Made by a program: the position numbers and the translations under genes. Positions 53,451 to 63,080 of a stretch of DNA of 64,000 nucleotides are shown here, piece after piece. Source of the stretch: Flavobacterium sp. NRK F7 (lineage in GTDB: Bacteria; Bacteroidota; Bacteroidia; Flavobacteriales; Flavobacteriaceae); assembly GCF_024054195.1 (NCBI RefSeq), contig NZ_JAMXLB010000001.1, positions 372,001-436,000 of the forward strand, read 5' to 3'. Within the stretch, counting starts at the first letter, position 1, and each line of letters opens with the position of its first letter. The notes under the pieces are model-generated. The model saw nothing but the letters and a program-made list of their open reading frames with translations. It was not told the DNA's origin and did not search any database.

Positions 53451-53455
53451 AGTTA
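53448..53455 (-). promoter_or_regulatory. -7 box (TAACTTTG) for the M20 dipeptidase
   Basis: Exact TAnnTTTG match on the minus strand, 23 nt before the ATG at 53425. Confidence 0.65.
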
Positions 53456-53477
53456 CAAAATAATATAATTACAAAAA

Positions 53478-53507
53478 AAATGAGTTGCCATTTCTGACAA
53501 CTCATTT
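53478..53507 (-). terminator. Terminator after the second T9SS metalloprotease
   Basis: AAATGAGTTG / CAACTCATTT stem, followed on the minus strand by a run of Ts, 20 nt after the stop at 53527. Confidence 0.75.
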
Positions 53508-53526
53508 CATTATTCACTATAAAAAT

Positions 53527-56500
53527 CTAAAATATAATTTTCTTATTAATTACTTGCCCATTTGTTAAAGTTACTCTAACAAATAAAGCTTGATTTGTAG
53601 ACGTAAGAGAAGTTATAGCAACTGTATTTTGATTCAAAGAAGAACTTTCAAACAGCGTTCTGCCTAATACATCTAAAACACTTACTTTCTTAATCATCTC
53701 TTTTCCTGAATCTACAACAATAGATTGCTCTTGCGAATAAACAATAATTGCAGCATCGTTCACAAAAGTTGAAATATCTAAAGCACTTTCTCTATATACA
53801 ATTGAAAAACGATCAGTAAAAGTACCCGCTTGAGAAGTAAATGCATAAGCTGTTTGTTTTAAATCATGAATTACATTGGTATAAGCGTCTCTTAAATAAA
53901 TATTTTGAGAAGCAAACAAACCGTCCATAGACTCTAAACTTATGGTATAACTACCTGACACACCTACTTTCAAACCTAAAGTTACACTATCTGTATCTAA
54001 AAATGGTAATCCTTTCCCTTGAATTACATATTCATTATCGTTGATAATACTGTAAATATAAGTAGTATTAGCAGTATCTAACATTTTACCATCAATTAAA
54101 TTATCTACTCCATTCGTAGCACCTTCTTTATAACCTACTAAAATTTGATTATAGGCTTCAGATGAGCTATTTAAATTCAACCAAAATCGATGTACTTCAG
54201 GTGTGTCATTATTTTCTTCTGTTGTAGTTCTAAAATATTGTGTACTTGAAGTTGCGTTTACTCGTTGTGCATTAGTAAAAGTAGCATTTCCAAAATCATA
54301 TGCTCTTACATAAAATCCTTGTCCTGTTTGAATTTTACCGTTAGGTGTTTGACCTCCTGCAGCAGCAGCAGTTCCTCCTAAAGTAGTGTAGGAAGCATAA
54401 TTATTAGCTGGATAGACACCTCCACTTGCCGCAACAGTATGTGTCCAAAAATAAAGTGCACCAACTGTGGTTGCATTATCTTGTAAGAATCGATCAGCAT
54501 CTATTGGAGATGCATAAGGATTTCCTAATAAGTTATATCCTTTTCCTAAGCCTACCGTTAAATCACCATTAAAAGGAACTCCTGAAAATTGACCATTATA
54601 AGAAGCCGGTGTAGTAGCTGACCAGTTGTTATCTACTCGAATCATGTATCCTTTACCTGTAGCAAAATTTGTAGTAGGATCTACAGATTGATAAGCTGTA
54701 GGCGTAGTCGTTCCTGTATACAAATATTCGTAAAAACGAGTACTAATAGTATTTGGAGAAAACGCTAATAATTGTTGCCCAACAACTGGAGAAGACCATG
54801 CTGTATAATCCAAACGAATCATAGGAGCTGAATTTCTTTTAACCACTATATTTCCTGTATTACTTGCCTCTCCATTAATTTGTCTTAATGCAGCATTATT
54901 ATTAATTGTTAAAGAACCACCAGCAACAACATCTATTTCATTCGTAATAGTTAAAGTATGTCCAGAATTGATGATAACGTTAGCTCCTGAACCAATGGTT
55001 AAAGAACAAGCTTCTAAATCTGCAGTTGAAGTATAATTTCCGTTAATAATAGCTGCCACATTTTTGATTGGCACCCCATTAGACCAAGAAGTACCATTCC
55101 AAGTTGTGGTAATTACTCCACATGCGTTAGGAGATTCAACTATTTCTTTGTAACAAATTCTAAATGAAAAACTATTTAAAGTTCCATCTCTACCAGCAGT
55201 TACATCAGCAACTCTGAAATACCAATTCCCTTGCGCATTTTGACCGTTTAAAACATTTAAATCGCCAGTTGGCTTCATAGTTCCAAAATTACTAGTTGGA
55301 CCACAAGTTGCTGCTGTTGCTGACTGACTATCCCATGTCCCAGTTAAATTAGAAATAGCATTAGTACAACTACCGCCAGTAAACAACTGTACAAATGTTC
55401 CTTCTGGACTATTTATAGCAGCATATAGATGATTTCTTCTCGAATGAGTTATATCAGAAGTTACATTAACATCTGTTATAGTTACATTATCTGGTACATT
55501 TAAAACAAAATTTTGATATGCCAATGGACTTTGATCTGTAATTGTATTACCCGAAGTAAGTGTTCTAGTATATGTATTACAAACATCGGTAACTACATAT
55601 CCAATTGCAAAATCCTGAGTATTGATAGCATAAAAATCATTTCCTGTTGGCTCGATTAAAATTCTACAATAAGGTGCAGCCACATTAGGAATCGTAACAT
55701 TTTGACTACCATCATTAGTGGTATTACTAGCTAACGTTATTGGAAACGTTTGACCGCCATCTGTAGAAAGTTTAATATTTACATTGGCTGCACCCGTCAT
55801 GGTATTCGTTCCATTTACTGACCAAGTTACAGTTTGTGTGGAACCTTGTGTATAACTAATTCCGGTTGTATTCTGAGACGTTATTAAAAACGGACCTTTA
55901 GTTCTGTCGAAAGTAACCGCAGTATTTACGCCTTTATTATTTCCTCCATCTGCTCTGTTATCTCTAACGGTCATTCTGAAGGTTAAAGTTCTATTCGCGC
56001 TAGCGTCATTGGGTACTATCTCCCATTGATTTCCTGTAATTCCATTAGTAACATGGTCTTGCATTCTTGGAAAATACCTTACCCCTGAATTACTTGGCAT
56101 AAAAGATCGGAAGTTGGGACCATTTGTTTTCGTTTCTGTTGGGTAAGAAGCTACAGCACCAACAGTGGTTGCATCATCTACCTGTTCCCAACAATAAGAT
56201 AAAACGTCTCCTGAGTCTGTATCAGTAGCAGAACCAATTAATTTAAAAGCTGTCCCTCTTGGTAAAGTTTTTGTAGTTGGAGCACTAGGTACTGGTACAG
56301 CATTAGAAAGTGATACAATTGAAGGACATGATTTACTTTTTATATTCGTAGTTATTTGTTGAATTGAACCCGCATGAAAAATAGGAATAGAATGATTAGC
56401 CACATCGGTTGCTCCCGTAATACCAGCATAACCCATAATTGTTACTCCAGAACCTGGTTCCATATTAACTGAATTATTTTCAGCACTATGCGAAAAAGTA

Positions 56501-57612
56501 TGATTCCCACCTAATTGATGACCAATTTCATGAGCCACGTAATCAACATCGAAATTGTCCCCATATGGTATACCATCTCCCGGTGAAGTATAACCACTCC
56601 CTTTACCCGAACCTAAACCAGTCCAAGGTTGAGTAGAAGTACCACATACACAGCCTATACATCCTGCATTACCACCACCACCATCTGCACCAAAAAGATG
56701 CCCAATATCATAATTAGCACTTCCAATAACACTTGTTAATGTAGATTGTAATTGTGAATTCCAGTTATTCATGTTGGCAGAATCCGAATAAGGGTCTGTT
56801 CCTGCATTATAGTAGATAACATTTGTAGTGGTTGCTATTAATTGCATCGTACAATTAAAATCGACTTCAAAAATAGCATTAACACGAGTATAAGTAGCAT
56901 TAAAAGCTGCCATAACCAAGTTTACTTGTGCGGAACTTGTTGCACCAAAATAATTCGCATACTCTCCAGTACAAGATTGAGCCATTCTAAAAACTCTTAG
57001 ATTAGAATCGTCTGCATCTCTCAAGAAAGAACTCTCCATCTCATTTGGATTACCCACTCTTTGAATTGCTTCTTCAGTCGTACAGATAAATTCTCCTTCT
57101 GCCTTTGTTGATTTTGCTCTATCAAAAACAATACACGTTTTATAATCTATTGATACTGGATCTATAATGTAGGTAGTTTGTTCTGAACCCGAACGAATAA
57201 TCGCACTTATACCATTATAGGGTGACACACTAAATCGGATTGAATTGGAAGGATTATTTACACCTTGTCCTGAATAAGATCTAATTTCAGGAAACTTATT
57301 TTGTAATTCGGCTTCAAAATTAGACGCTTCCACAATTCGATATTGCTCCAAGTTACCCTTAGGGTTTGGAATCGAAACTATTGCATTTGAAATTTCAGTT
57401 AAAGATTCTCTTTTAGGAACATTTATCAAACTAGATTTAAAAGCTTGATAATCGAATTCAAATAGTTCATATTCTAAAGGTAAGGATGACCTTCTTATCT
57501 CTTTGGTATCTAAGAAAGTTGACTTTTCTACTTTTTTCCATCCATTTTGTTTCTGAGAAAAACCGTTCAAAATAGAGAAAAGCAGAGTTAATGAAAGTAA
57601 AATTTTTTTCAT
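53527..57612 (-). CDS. Secreted reprolysin-type metalloprotease with P domain and T9SS type A sorting domain
   Basis: A 1361-residue secreted peptidase, paralogous to the 45.7 kb protein through prodomain and catalytic domain. The signal peptide ends LNGFSQ; the zinc site HEIGHQLGGNH is at 361-371, with Met-turn VTIMGYAG and the same Cys-rich piece GGGGNAGCIGCVC. Domains then diverge: a P/Homo B-like domain at ~674-815 (FVLNVPDNVTITDVNV, RNHLYAAINSPEGT, GNWYFRVADVTAGRDG). A ~450-residue beta module (~830-1285) follows, shared with the 57.7-62.4 kb protein. The type A sorting domain runs ~1288-1361 (KKVSVLDVLGRTLFES, ending INKKIIF). The -7 box at 57657-57664 gives a ~37-nt leader. It probably digests external protein. 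Confidence 0.92.
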   Translation of the reverse strand: MKKILLSLTLLFSILNGFSQKQNGWKKVEKSTFLDTKEIRRSSLPLEYELFEFDYQAFKSSLINVPKRESLTEISNAIVSIPNPKGNLEQYRIVEASNFEAELQNKFPEIRSYSGQGVNNPSNSIRFSVSPYNGISAIIRSGSEQTTYIIDPVSIDYKTCIVFDRAKSTKAEGEFICTTEEAIQRVGNPNEMESSFLRDADDSNLRVFRMAQSCTGEYANYFGATSSAQVNLVMAAFNATYTRVNAIFEVDFNCTMQLIATTTNVIYYNAGTDPYSDSANMNNWNSQLQSTLTSVIGSANYDIGHLFGADGGGGNAGCIGCVCGTSTQPWTGLGSGKGSGYTSPGDGIPYGDNFDVDYVAHEIGHQLGGNHTFSHSAENNSVNMEPGSGVTIMGYAGITGATDVANHSIPIFHAGSIQQITTNIKSKSCPSIVSLSNAVPVPSAPTTKTLPRGTAFKLIGSATDTDSGDVLSYCWEQVDDATTVGAVASYPTETKTNGPNFRSFMPSNSGVRYFPRMQDHVTNGITGNQWEIVPNDASANRTLTFRMTVRDNRADGGNNKGVNTAVTFDRTKGPFLITSQNTTGISYTQGSTQTVTWSVNGTNTMTGAANVNIKLSTDGGQTFPITLASNTTNDGSQNVTIPNVAAPYCRILIEPTGNDFYAINTQDFAIGYVVTDVCNTYTRTLTSGNTITDQSPLAYQNFVLNVPDNVTITDVNVTSDITHSRRNHLYAAINSPEGTFVQLFTGGSCTNAISNLTGTWDSQSATAATCGPTSNFGTMKPTGDLNVLNGQNAQGNWYFRVADVTAGRDGTLNSFSFRICYKEIVESPNACGVITTTWNGTSWSNGVPIKNVAAIINGNYTSTADLEACSLTIGSGANVIINSGHTLTITNEIDVVAGGSLTINNNAALRQINGEASNTGNIVVKRNSAPMIRLDYTAWSSPVVGQQLLAFSPNTISTRFYEYLYTGTTTPTAYQSVDPTTNFATGKGYMIRVDNNWSATTPASYNGQFSGVPFNGDLTVGLGKGYNLLGNPYASPIDADRFLQDNATTVGALYFWTHTVAASGGVYPANNYASYTTLGGTAAAAGGQTPNGKIQTGQGFYVRAYDFGNATFTNAQRVNATSSTQYFRTTTEENNDTPEVHRFWLNLNSSSEAYNQILVGYKEGATNGVDNLIDGKMLDTANTTYIYSIINDNEYVIQGKGLPFLDTDSVTLGLKVGVSGSYTISLESMDGLFASQNIYLRDAYTNVIHDLKQTAYAFTSQAGTFTDRFSIVYRESALDISTFVNDAAIIVYSQEQSIVVDSGKEMIKKVSVLDVLGRTLFESSSLNQNTVAITSLTSTNQALFVRVTLTNGQVINKKIIF

Positions 57613-57656
57613 TTCTCGGTTGGTTAATAGGTAATTTTTCTACTCGATTAATACAA

Positions 57657-57664
57657 CAAATATA
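57657..57664 (-). promoter_or_regulatory. -7 box (TATATTTG) for the second T9SS metalloprotease
   Basis: Exact minus-strand consensus, 45 nt upstream of the ATG at 57612. Confidence 0.65.
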
Positions 57665-57694
57665 AAATTATTTAGCATATTTTTTACATTTAAA

Positions 57695-57726
57695 CGAAAA
57701 AAACTGCCATTTAGCAGTTTTTTTCG
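57695..57726 (-). terminator. Terminator after the 62404 T9SS gene
   Basis: CGAAAAAAACTGC / GCAGTTTTTTTCG is a perfect 13-bp stem around a 6-nt loop, 20 nt after the stop at 57746. Confidence 0.8.
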
Positions 57727-57745
57727 TTCTTTTTTGTAGGAAAAT

Positions 57746-60700
57746 TTAAAAGATAATCTTTTTAGACATTTTATAACCGTCTTCTAATTCAATTAACACG
57801 ATTAATGGGACATTATTTTTATTTAGTGATTTTAGTGTTAATTCTCTTTGATTAATGTTTTTTTCATCAACTATTTTTCGAGCTAAAATATCATAAACAC
57901 TAACAGATTTAATATTACTTTTCGAAGTTGATTTTATTTCGATAAACGAACCTGTGTGTATTTCAACAAGATTATCATTAGCTATAAATGATTCATTAGA
58001 TAACACACTAGTATTTTTAAATCGCAATACAAATCGGTCATTAAAAATGCCTTTAGGAGCATCAAACGTATAAGGTGCTGTTTTTAAATTATGAATAACA
58101 TGCAAATATAAATCTTCCAGATAAATATCTTGATTAGAAAAAAGACCATCTAAAGCAAAAATTCCAATAGTATTACTTCCATTTTTAGTTATTTTAACAC
58201 CTAAAGAAACGATATCATCATCATTAAATGGAAATCTTCCTTGAATATTCATGTTTTTTTCTTCTACTATGGAATAAATTGAGGCTTGCGTAGCTTCTAA
58301 AGCTACTGCATCAAACATTCTATCTCTACCCATGGTAGCCCCTTCAACGTACCCAACAAGTGTTTTAGCAGATTGATTAACATCAGTTTTTAATTCTAAC
58401 CATATTCTATGTTTGTTGCTACCAGTTGCCGTTCTATAAAACTGACTGTTATCATACCCTTTGTCTCTCATAGAATTATTAAAAACAACAGTTTCGGTTG
58501 CAGCTGCACCATCATTCATAATTGTAAAAAAACCTTGGCCACCAGCTATCAAACCGTTAAATGTACTTGGACCAAAACTTGCTCCAGTACTATTATATAT
58601 CACATAATCATTAACCGAATAATTAGCTTGATACGAACCATAAAAAGGGTTTTGAATACTTGTTGAAGGTGTTATTCCGTGTGTCCAAATTCTTACTGCT
58701 CCTTCAATATTAGTATTGGCAAGAAGAAAATCTATCGCATTTATGGAAGATGGATAAGGATTTCCAACTAAATTTAAATTATCATCTACATTAGTGATGG
58801 TCACTCCATTGTTTCCAGAATAATCTAGTCCAGTATAATCTGCTCTTTCAATTGGTACTGAAATGATTCCATTTCTTGCCACTCCTGTAAACGTTCTTGA
58901 AAACACATCTCTCATAATATACCCTTTTCCAGATTCCATAGAAGTTCCTAAAGCCAGATTCCAATATCCATAACCCCCATTTGGATTAGACTGAGTTGGA
59001 TTCCATATATACACATGACCACTAGTTGGTGTAACACTCGATTCAGTAGGTGAAGACCAATAAACATAATCCAAAGCACTACCTGAAGTCGTTCTTTCAT
59101 ATGTAATATTACCTGTGTTTACTCCTGAATCATTCACTTGAATTAAAGAACCATCATTTAAAACCGTTAATGTGCCATCAACAGTTAAATCATTATTAAC
59201 TTGAATATAATCATCCGCACTAACAGTTATCGTTTTACCTACTTCAACAAGTAAATCTCCTGAAGCAATTAAATTATTAGAAACACTAGTTGTAAAATTA
59301 TTATTCATAATTACATCGTAAAAAACTTCTGTCCCTTCAGGAGCTACTGCATTGATTATCTGATCTGTTATCCCTTTAAACACAATAGTTCCGTTACCCT
59401 CTTCTAAAGCATCTTTTGTTCTATTATTGGTCCAATTTCCATGTAAAAGAAGTTGTCCATCTGCAGTAGCTGAATTTGCGTCATCCATATCTAAAACTCC
59501 AGAAGTGTCAATTAATAAATCTCCAAATACTTCTAAAATATTATTATTGCTAGCAAAAAGTTCTACTTTACTCCCTAAAATCGAAATGTTGTTACAAACT
59601 GCTAAATCAGTATAATTATCCGAATAAGCCGCTGTATAATCTACTCTAGCAACATTAGTTGCAGAAGCTGTAATAATCACATCAGTGTTCGCATCTGGGA
59701 CAGCTAAACCTGACCAGTTAGCACAGTTAAACCAATTTGTATCTACATCTCCTACCCATTGACCTGAAGGGTTACTTGGTCCAATCACAAAAGTTCTACC
59801 AGCACTTGTAGCTACAACATTTGTTGGATTTAAATTATATCTTCCGGTCCCTAAAGTCCAATTATTGGAAACATCAGCCACCGCATTAATTATTTGGTAA
59901 ATGGAAGCTGTTCCATGTTCTTTATCATTTTCATAATATCCACTTACAGCACTTGAACTAATACTTTCCACATTAAAACAAGTTAATGCTGCAGGTAATC
60001 TTGACTCCCTTGGATTTGCAGAAGTAGTTGCACTCGAACCACTACATGCATTTGCCAAAGGCACCCAAGCCGCTCTATTTGTCAATCCATGCAGTAATGT
60101 GCCTGATAAATAATAATTTGCTTGATTGGCGTCAATAGTTCCATCTGATGTAAAACTTCCTTGAACTAAATACATTTGATCTGGAGAACTTGTAGAAATA
60201 TTTGGTGTTAAAAATGTCCCTCCTAAAACACTTCCAGAAAAATCTGAAGTTCGATTGCTAGAAACATTATTAGTTATTACATTAATTGTTCCAAACCAAT
60301 TTGCGGTTCCATTAGTAATTATCTGTAAAACAGAACCCGCAGGAATTGAAGTACTACCATTATAAGTAATATCGGCTTGATAAGGAGGCTCACTAGGATC
60401 GTCTCCTCCGCCTCCCCATTTATTAGTTCTCACACCAGCTGCAGCACCCGCTTCATATCTAGAATTTACAATTGAAAATACGGTCCCTGGTAAAATATCC
60501 ACTAAAGTTGCTACTAAATATTCATCTTCAGCCCCACTTCCATTAATTTGCCCATCATAACCTGTAAAAATCAACTCTCCAGATCTAAAAGCAGTACCCC
60601 CAGTTGCTAAATTAGAAGCTATTGCAAGAATATCAAAATTATACAATGACTCATCAGAATCTGAATTTGAGATATTTATAGTATTGGTAAACAATCCTGC

Positions 60701-62404
60701 TACAGCACTGTTAAAAGTAACGGTAAAGAATGTAGAACCACCCGCAACAATAGTACTCACCGAAGGTTGTGTAATCACAAATTCTTGAGGCAATGAAGTA
60801 TCTGAAAAAGTGATGGGCAACGATAAATTTAAATCGGTTGTGCCCAAGTTCTGAATTACAAATGTTTGGACGATATTAGTGCTTATTAATGCACTACCAA
60901 AATTAGTATTATCAGTGGAAGAAGGAGAAGTATCTCCATCAACAATAGTAATGCCATTACCTGTTACATTAATTTCTGGACCAGAAGGTGGTGTGCCACA
61001 AATCACAGTTACATCATCAAAAGCTAAATTTCCTGCACTTTTAGTATAGGTAAATCTAAATTGCTGTAAATTATTTGGCAAAGAAGGTACTGAACCCGAA
61101 TTATAAGTGATAGTTGTACCAGTTGTTGGAAGTGAAGTAATAGTATTCACTGTTACCCAAGTACTTCCATTGTAACCTTCAATTAATAATGAAGAAGCGG
61201 CATTAGTACCATTTCCCTTTATCCAAAATGAAAGTTCAATTGCATTTGTAAAAGAAGGTGTAACTAATACATCATTAGTATCATTAAATTGTACTGAATT
61301 AGGTGAAAGCCCTGAACTACCAGCAGTGGTGTAATTTCCTAATCCACTTCCGGTCCAACCACTTGAAAAATTAGAACCTGTAAAGGTGTTAAAATTTTCA
61401 CTTACACAAGGTCCTGTAGTAACGGTTAAAGTAGCTTCAGAAGAAGTTACAGTGCCACATGGAGCTGTACCAGAAACTAAAACGCGATACAAATAACCAT
61501 TCATGCTTAAGGTAGTCGTAGGAGTAGTGTAACTATTGGAATTTGTACCCACATTAGACCAAGAACTACCTCCATTAGTAGATACTTGCCATTGATACAA
61601 AGTAACATTTGTTGCCATAACAGTAAATGTAGCAGTAGCACCGGTTATAGTAGCTTGATTAGTAGGCTGCGCAGTTATTGATACTGAATTCACAACACTT
61701 ACTGACTGTGATACAGCATTCGTTGACCAACAAGACCCGTTAAATACTCTTACATAATACGTTCCCGAAGCAGTAGCCGTGTAGGAAGAGGTTGTTGGAA
61801 AAGAAGTATCAGTTCCTGTAGCACTAGTTTGCCAATAAGCTGTTGTACTTGGCGAAGAATAAGTCAAACTCGAAGAACCACAAGCAGCAGTGACTGAAAT
61901 ACTTCCAGAAGGATCAGCTGGTGGCGAACAAGCAGAAAAAGTAGTCCATGAAATGTCATCAATTTTAATTTGATTACCTGATGTTCGCAATTCTAAAACA
62001 ACATTTCCTGATACGTTAATAGGTTGACTATAAGCAGCTACAGCATCAGAAGTGGGAGAAACAGTTATTGTCTCTCCAATTTGAGACCCGTTTACCCATA
62101 CTTGAATACTTCTCGTACCAGTTCCTGTAAAAGCACGTACATATGAAAAATTTAAAACACCCATTCCACCAGCATAGGTTGGTGAAGTTACCGAACCAGT
62201 ACCACTTGTACAAATTGCTTTTCCATTTAACGTTTGATCTGTTCTAGCTGCAGTAGCATTCCAAGTAACACCATCTGTTCCTGTCCATGTTCTAGACAAA
62301 TAACTTCCAGTACTAGCAGTAGGTATATTTGAGAAATCTTCTAAACCTTGCGCACACGCAAAATACCCCATAAAAAGGGTAATTAATAGTAATCTTAGCT
62401 TCAT
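57746..62404 (-). CDS. Large T9SS type A secreted protein with Ig-like, choice-of-anchor and lamin-tail-like domains
   Basis: A 1552-residue secreted protein with no recognised catalytic motif. A signal peptide (ending GYFACAQ) is followed by a MAM-like domain (~20-155), Ig-like repeats (~155-330) and a second MAM-like beta-sandwich (~330-470). A choice-of-anchor D (ASPM/SPD-2/Hydin-like) domain follows at ~471-598, then a lamin-tail-like segment from ~605 (SGELIFTGYDGQINGSGAEDEYLVA split over strands). A ~450-residue module (~1030-1485) is homologous to the C-terminal part of the neighbouring metalloprotease. The type A sorting domain follows (SVSVYDILARKIVDEKNI, ending SKKIIF). It is probably a surface adhesin or binding protein. 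The 62458-62465 -7 box and a downstream terminator make it monocistronic. Confidence 0.87.
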   Translation of the reverse strand: MKLRLLLITLFMGYFACAQGLEDFSNIPTASTGSYLSRTWTGTDGVTWNATAARTDQTLNGKAICTSGTGSVTSPTYAGGMGVLNFSYVRAFTGTGTRSIQVWVNGSQIGETITVSPTSDAVAAYSQPINVSGNVVLELRTSGNQIKIDDISWTTFSACSPPADPSGSISVTAACGSSSLTYSSPSTTAYWQTSATGTDTSFPTTSSYTATASGTYYVRVFNGSCWSTNAVSQSVSVVNSVSITAQPTNQATITGATATFTVMATNVTLYQWQVSTNGGSSWSNVGTNSNSYTTPTTTLSMNGYLYRVLVSGTAPCGTVTSSEATLTVTTGPCVSENFNTFTGSNFSSGWTGSGLGNYTTAGSSGLSPNSVQFNDTNDVLVTPSFTNAIELSFWIKGNGTNAASSLLIEGYNGSTWVTVNTITSLPTTGTTITYNSGSVPSLPNNLQQFRFTYTKSAGNLAFDDVTVICGTPPSGPEINVTGNGITIVDGDTSPSSTDNTNFGSALISTNIVQTFVIQNLGTTDLNLSLPITFSDTSLPQEFVITQPSVSTIVAGGSTFFTVTFNSAVAGLFTNTINISNSDSDESLYNFDILAIASNLATGGTAFRSGELIFTGYDGQINGSGAEDEYLVATLVDILPGTVFSIVNSRYEAGAAAGVRTNKWGGGGDDPSEPPYQADITYNGSTSIPAGSVLQIITNGTANWFGTINVITNNVSSNRTSDFSGSVLGGTFLTPNISTSSPDQMYLVQGSFTSDGTIDANQANYYLSGTLLHGLTNRAAWVPLANACSGSSATTSANPRESRLPAALTCFNVESISSSAVSGYYENDKEHGTASIYQIINAVADVSNNWTLGTGRYNLNPTNVVATSAGRTFVIGPSNPSGQWVGDVDTNWFNCANWSGLAVPDANTDVIITASATNVARVDYTAAYSDNYTDLAVCNNISILGSKVELFASNNNILEVFGDLLIDTSGVLDMDDANSATADGQLLLHGNWTNNRTKDALEEGNGTIVFKGITDQIINAVAPEGTEVFYDVIMNNNFTTSVSNNLIASGDLLVEVGKTITVSADDYIQVNNDLTVDGTLTVLNDGSLIQVNDSGVNTGNITYERTTSGSALDYVYWSSPTESSVTPTSGHVYIWNPTQSNPNGGYGYWNLALGTSMESGKGYIMRDVFSRTFTGVARNGIISVPIERADYTGLDYSGNNGVTITNVDDNLNLVGNPYPSSINAIDFLLANTNIEGAVRIWTHGITPSTSIQNPFYGSYQANYSVNDYVIYNSTGASFGPSTFNGLIAGGQGFFTIMNDGAAATETVVFNNSMRDKGYDNSQFYRTATGSNKHRIWLELKTDVNQSAKTLVGYVEGATMGRDRMFDAVALEATQASIYSIVEEKNMNIQGRFPFNDDDIVSLGVKITKNGSNTIGIFALDGLFSNQDIYLEDLYLHVIHNLKTAPYTFDAPKGIFNDRFVLRFKNTSVLSNESFIANDNLVEIHTGSFIEIKSTSKSNIKSVSVYDILARKIVDEKNINQRELTLKSLNKNNVPLIVLIELEDGYKMSKKIIF

Positions 62405-62457
62405 TGGTTAATAGCTTTAAAGATTTGGTTAATAACAAAATAGCTTTTAAAAGTAGG

Positions 62458-62465
62458 CAAAAATA
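62458..62465 (-). promoter_or_regulatory. -7 box (TATTTTTG) for the 62404 gene
   Basis: Exact minus-strand TAnnTTTG match, 54 nt upstream of the ATG, 12 bp from the divergent recX box. Confidence 0.6.
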
Positions 62466-62477
62466 TTTAATAATACG

Positions 62478-62485
62478 TATTTTTG
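62478..62485 (+). promoter_or_regulatory. -7 box (TATTTTTG) for recX
   Basis: Exact TAnnTTTG match, 33 nt before the TTG start at 62518. Confidence 0.6.
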
Positions 62486-62517
62486 TTCAAAATTTACTTT
62501 ACTAAATCGTTAAGACT

Positions 62518-62997
62518 TTGAACCAAAACAATTCGTTAACCCTCTCATTACAAGATATTCTTACAAAAATGGAGTATTATTGTTCCTACCAAGAGCGTTG
62601 TTATAAAGAAGTAGATGAAAAGCTTTTTTCATACCGAGTGAGCTCAGCTGAAAAAGAGAAAATCCTGATTCATTTAATTGAAAATAATTACATCAATGAA
62701 GAGCGTTTTGCTAAAAGTTTTACTAGAGGAAAACACAACTATAAGAGTTGGGGTAAACTGCGAATTAAAAACGAATTAAAATTTAGAAATATTTCTTCAA
62801 AGATCATTGAGTTAGCCTTACAAGAAATTGATGAAGAAAAGTATGTGCATCACTTTAATTCTCTTGCTGAAAAACATTGGTTAAGTTTAAAAGAAAAAAA
62901 AGGGCCTAAAAAAAATAAAAAATTTGTTGATTACTTTTTGCGTAGAGGTTATGAAAGCCATCTTATTTATGACAAACTTCAAGAATTAGACTTGTAG
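62518..62997 (+). CDS. recX: Regulatory protein RecX
   Basis: A 159-residue helical protein that binds RecA filaments and limits recombination. It shows the three-helix repeats of the family: LQDILTKMEYYCSYQERCYKEVDEKL, LIENNYINEERFAKSFTRGKHNYKSWGKLRIKNEL, and VDYFLRRGYESHLIYDKLQEL. Length is typical. The start is TTG 62518; the first in-frame ATG (62569) would remove part of the first conserved helix. It has its own -7 box. RecA is not in the window. Confidence 0.88.
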   Translation: MNQNNSLTLSLQDILTKMEYYCSYQERCYKEVDEKLFSYRVSSAEKEKILIHLIENNYINEERFAKSFTRGKHNYKSWGKLRIKNELKFRNISSKIIELALQEIDEEKYVHHFNSLAEKHWLSLKEKKGPKKNKKFVDYFLRRGYESHLIYDKLQELDL

Positions 62998-63059
62998 TTT
63001 CTTTACAAGCAAAGTAAGATTTCCTACTCTTCAAAACAAACCATTACTCCAAATAATAC

Positions 63060-63067
63060 TATCTTTG
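63060..63067 (+). promoter_or_regulatory. -7 box (TATCTTTG) for thiL
   Basis: Exact TAnnTTTG match ending 13 nt before the ATG at 63081, giving a predicted leader of only about 7 nt. Confidence 0.65.
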
Positions 63068-63080
63068 CAAAAAAAATCAC

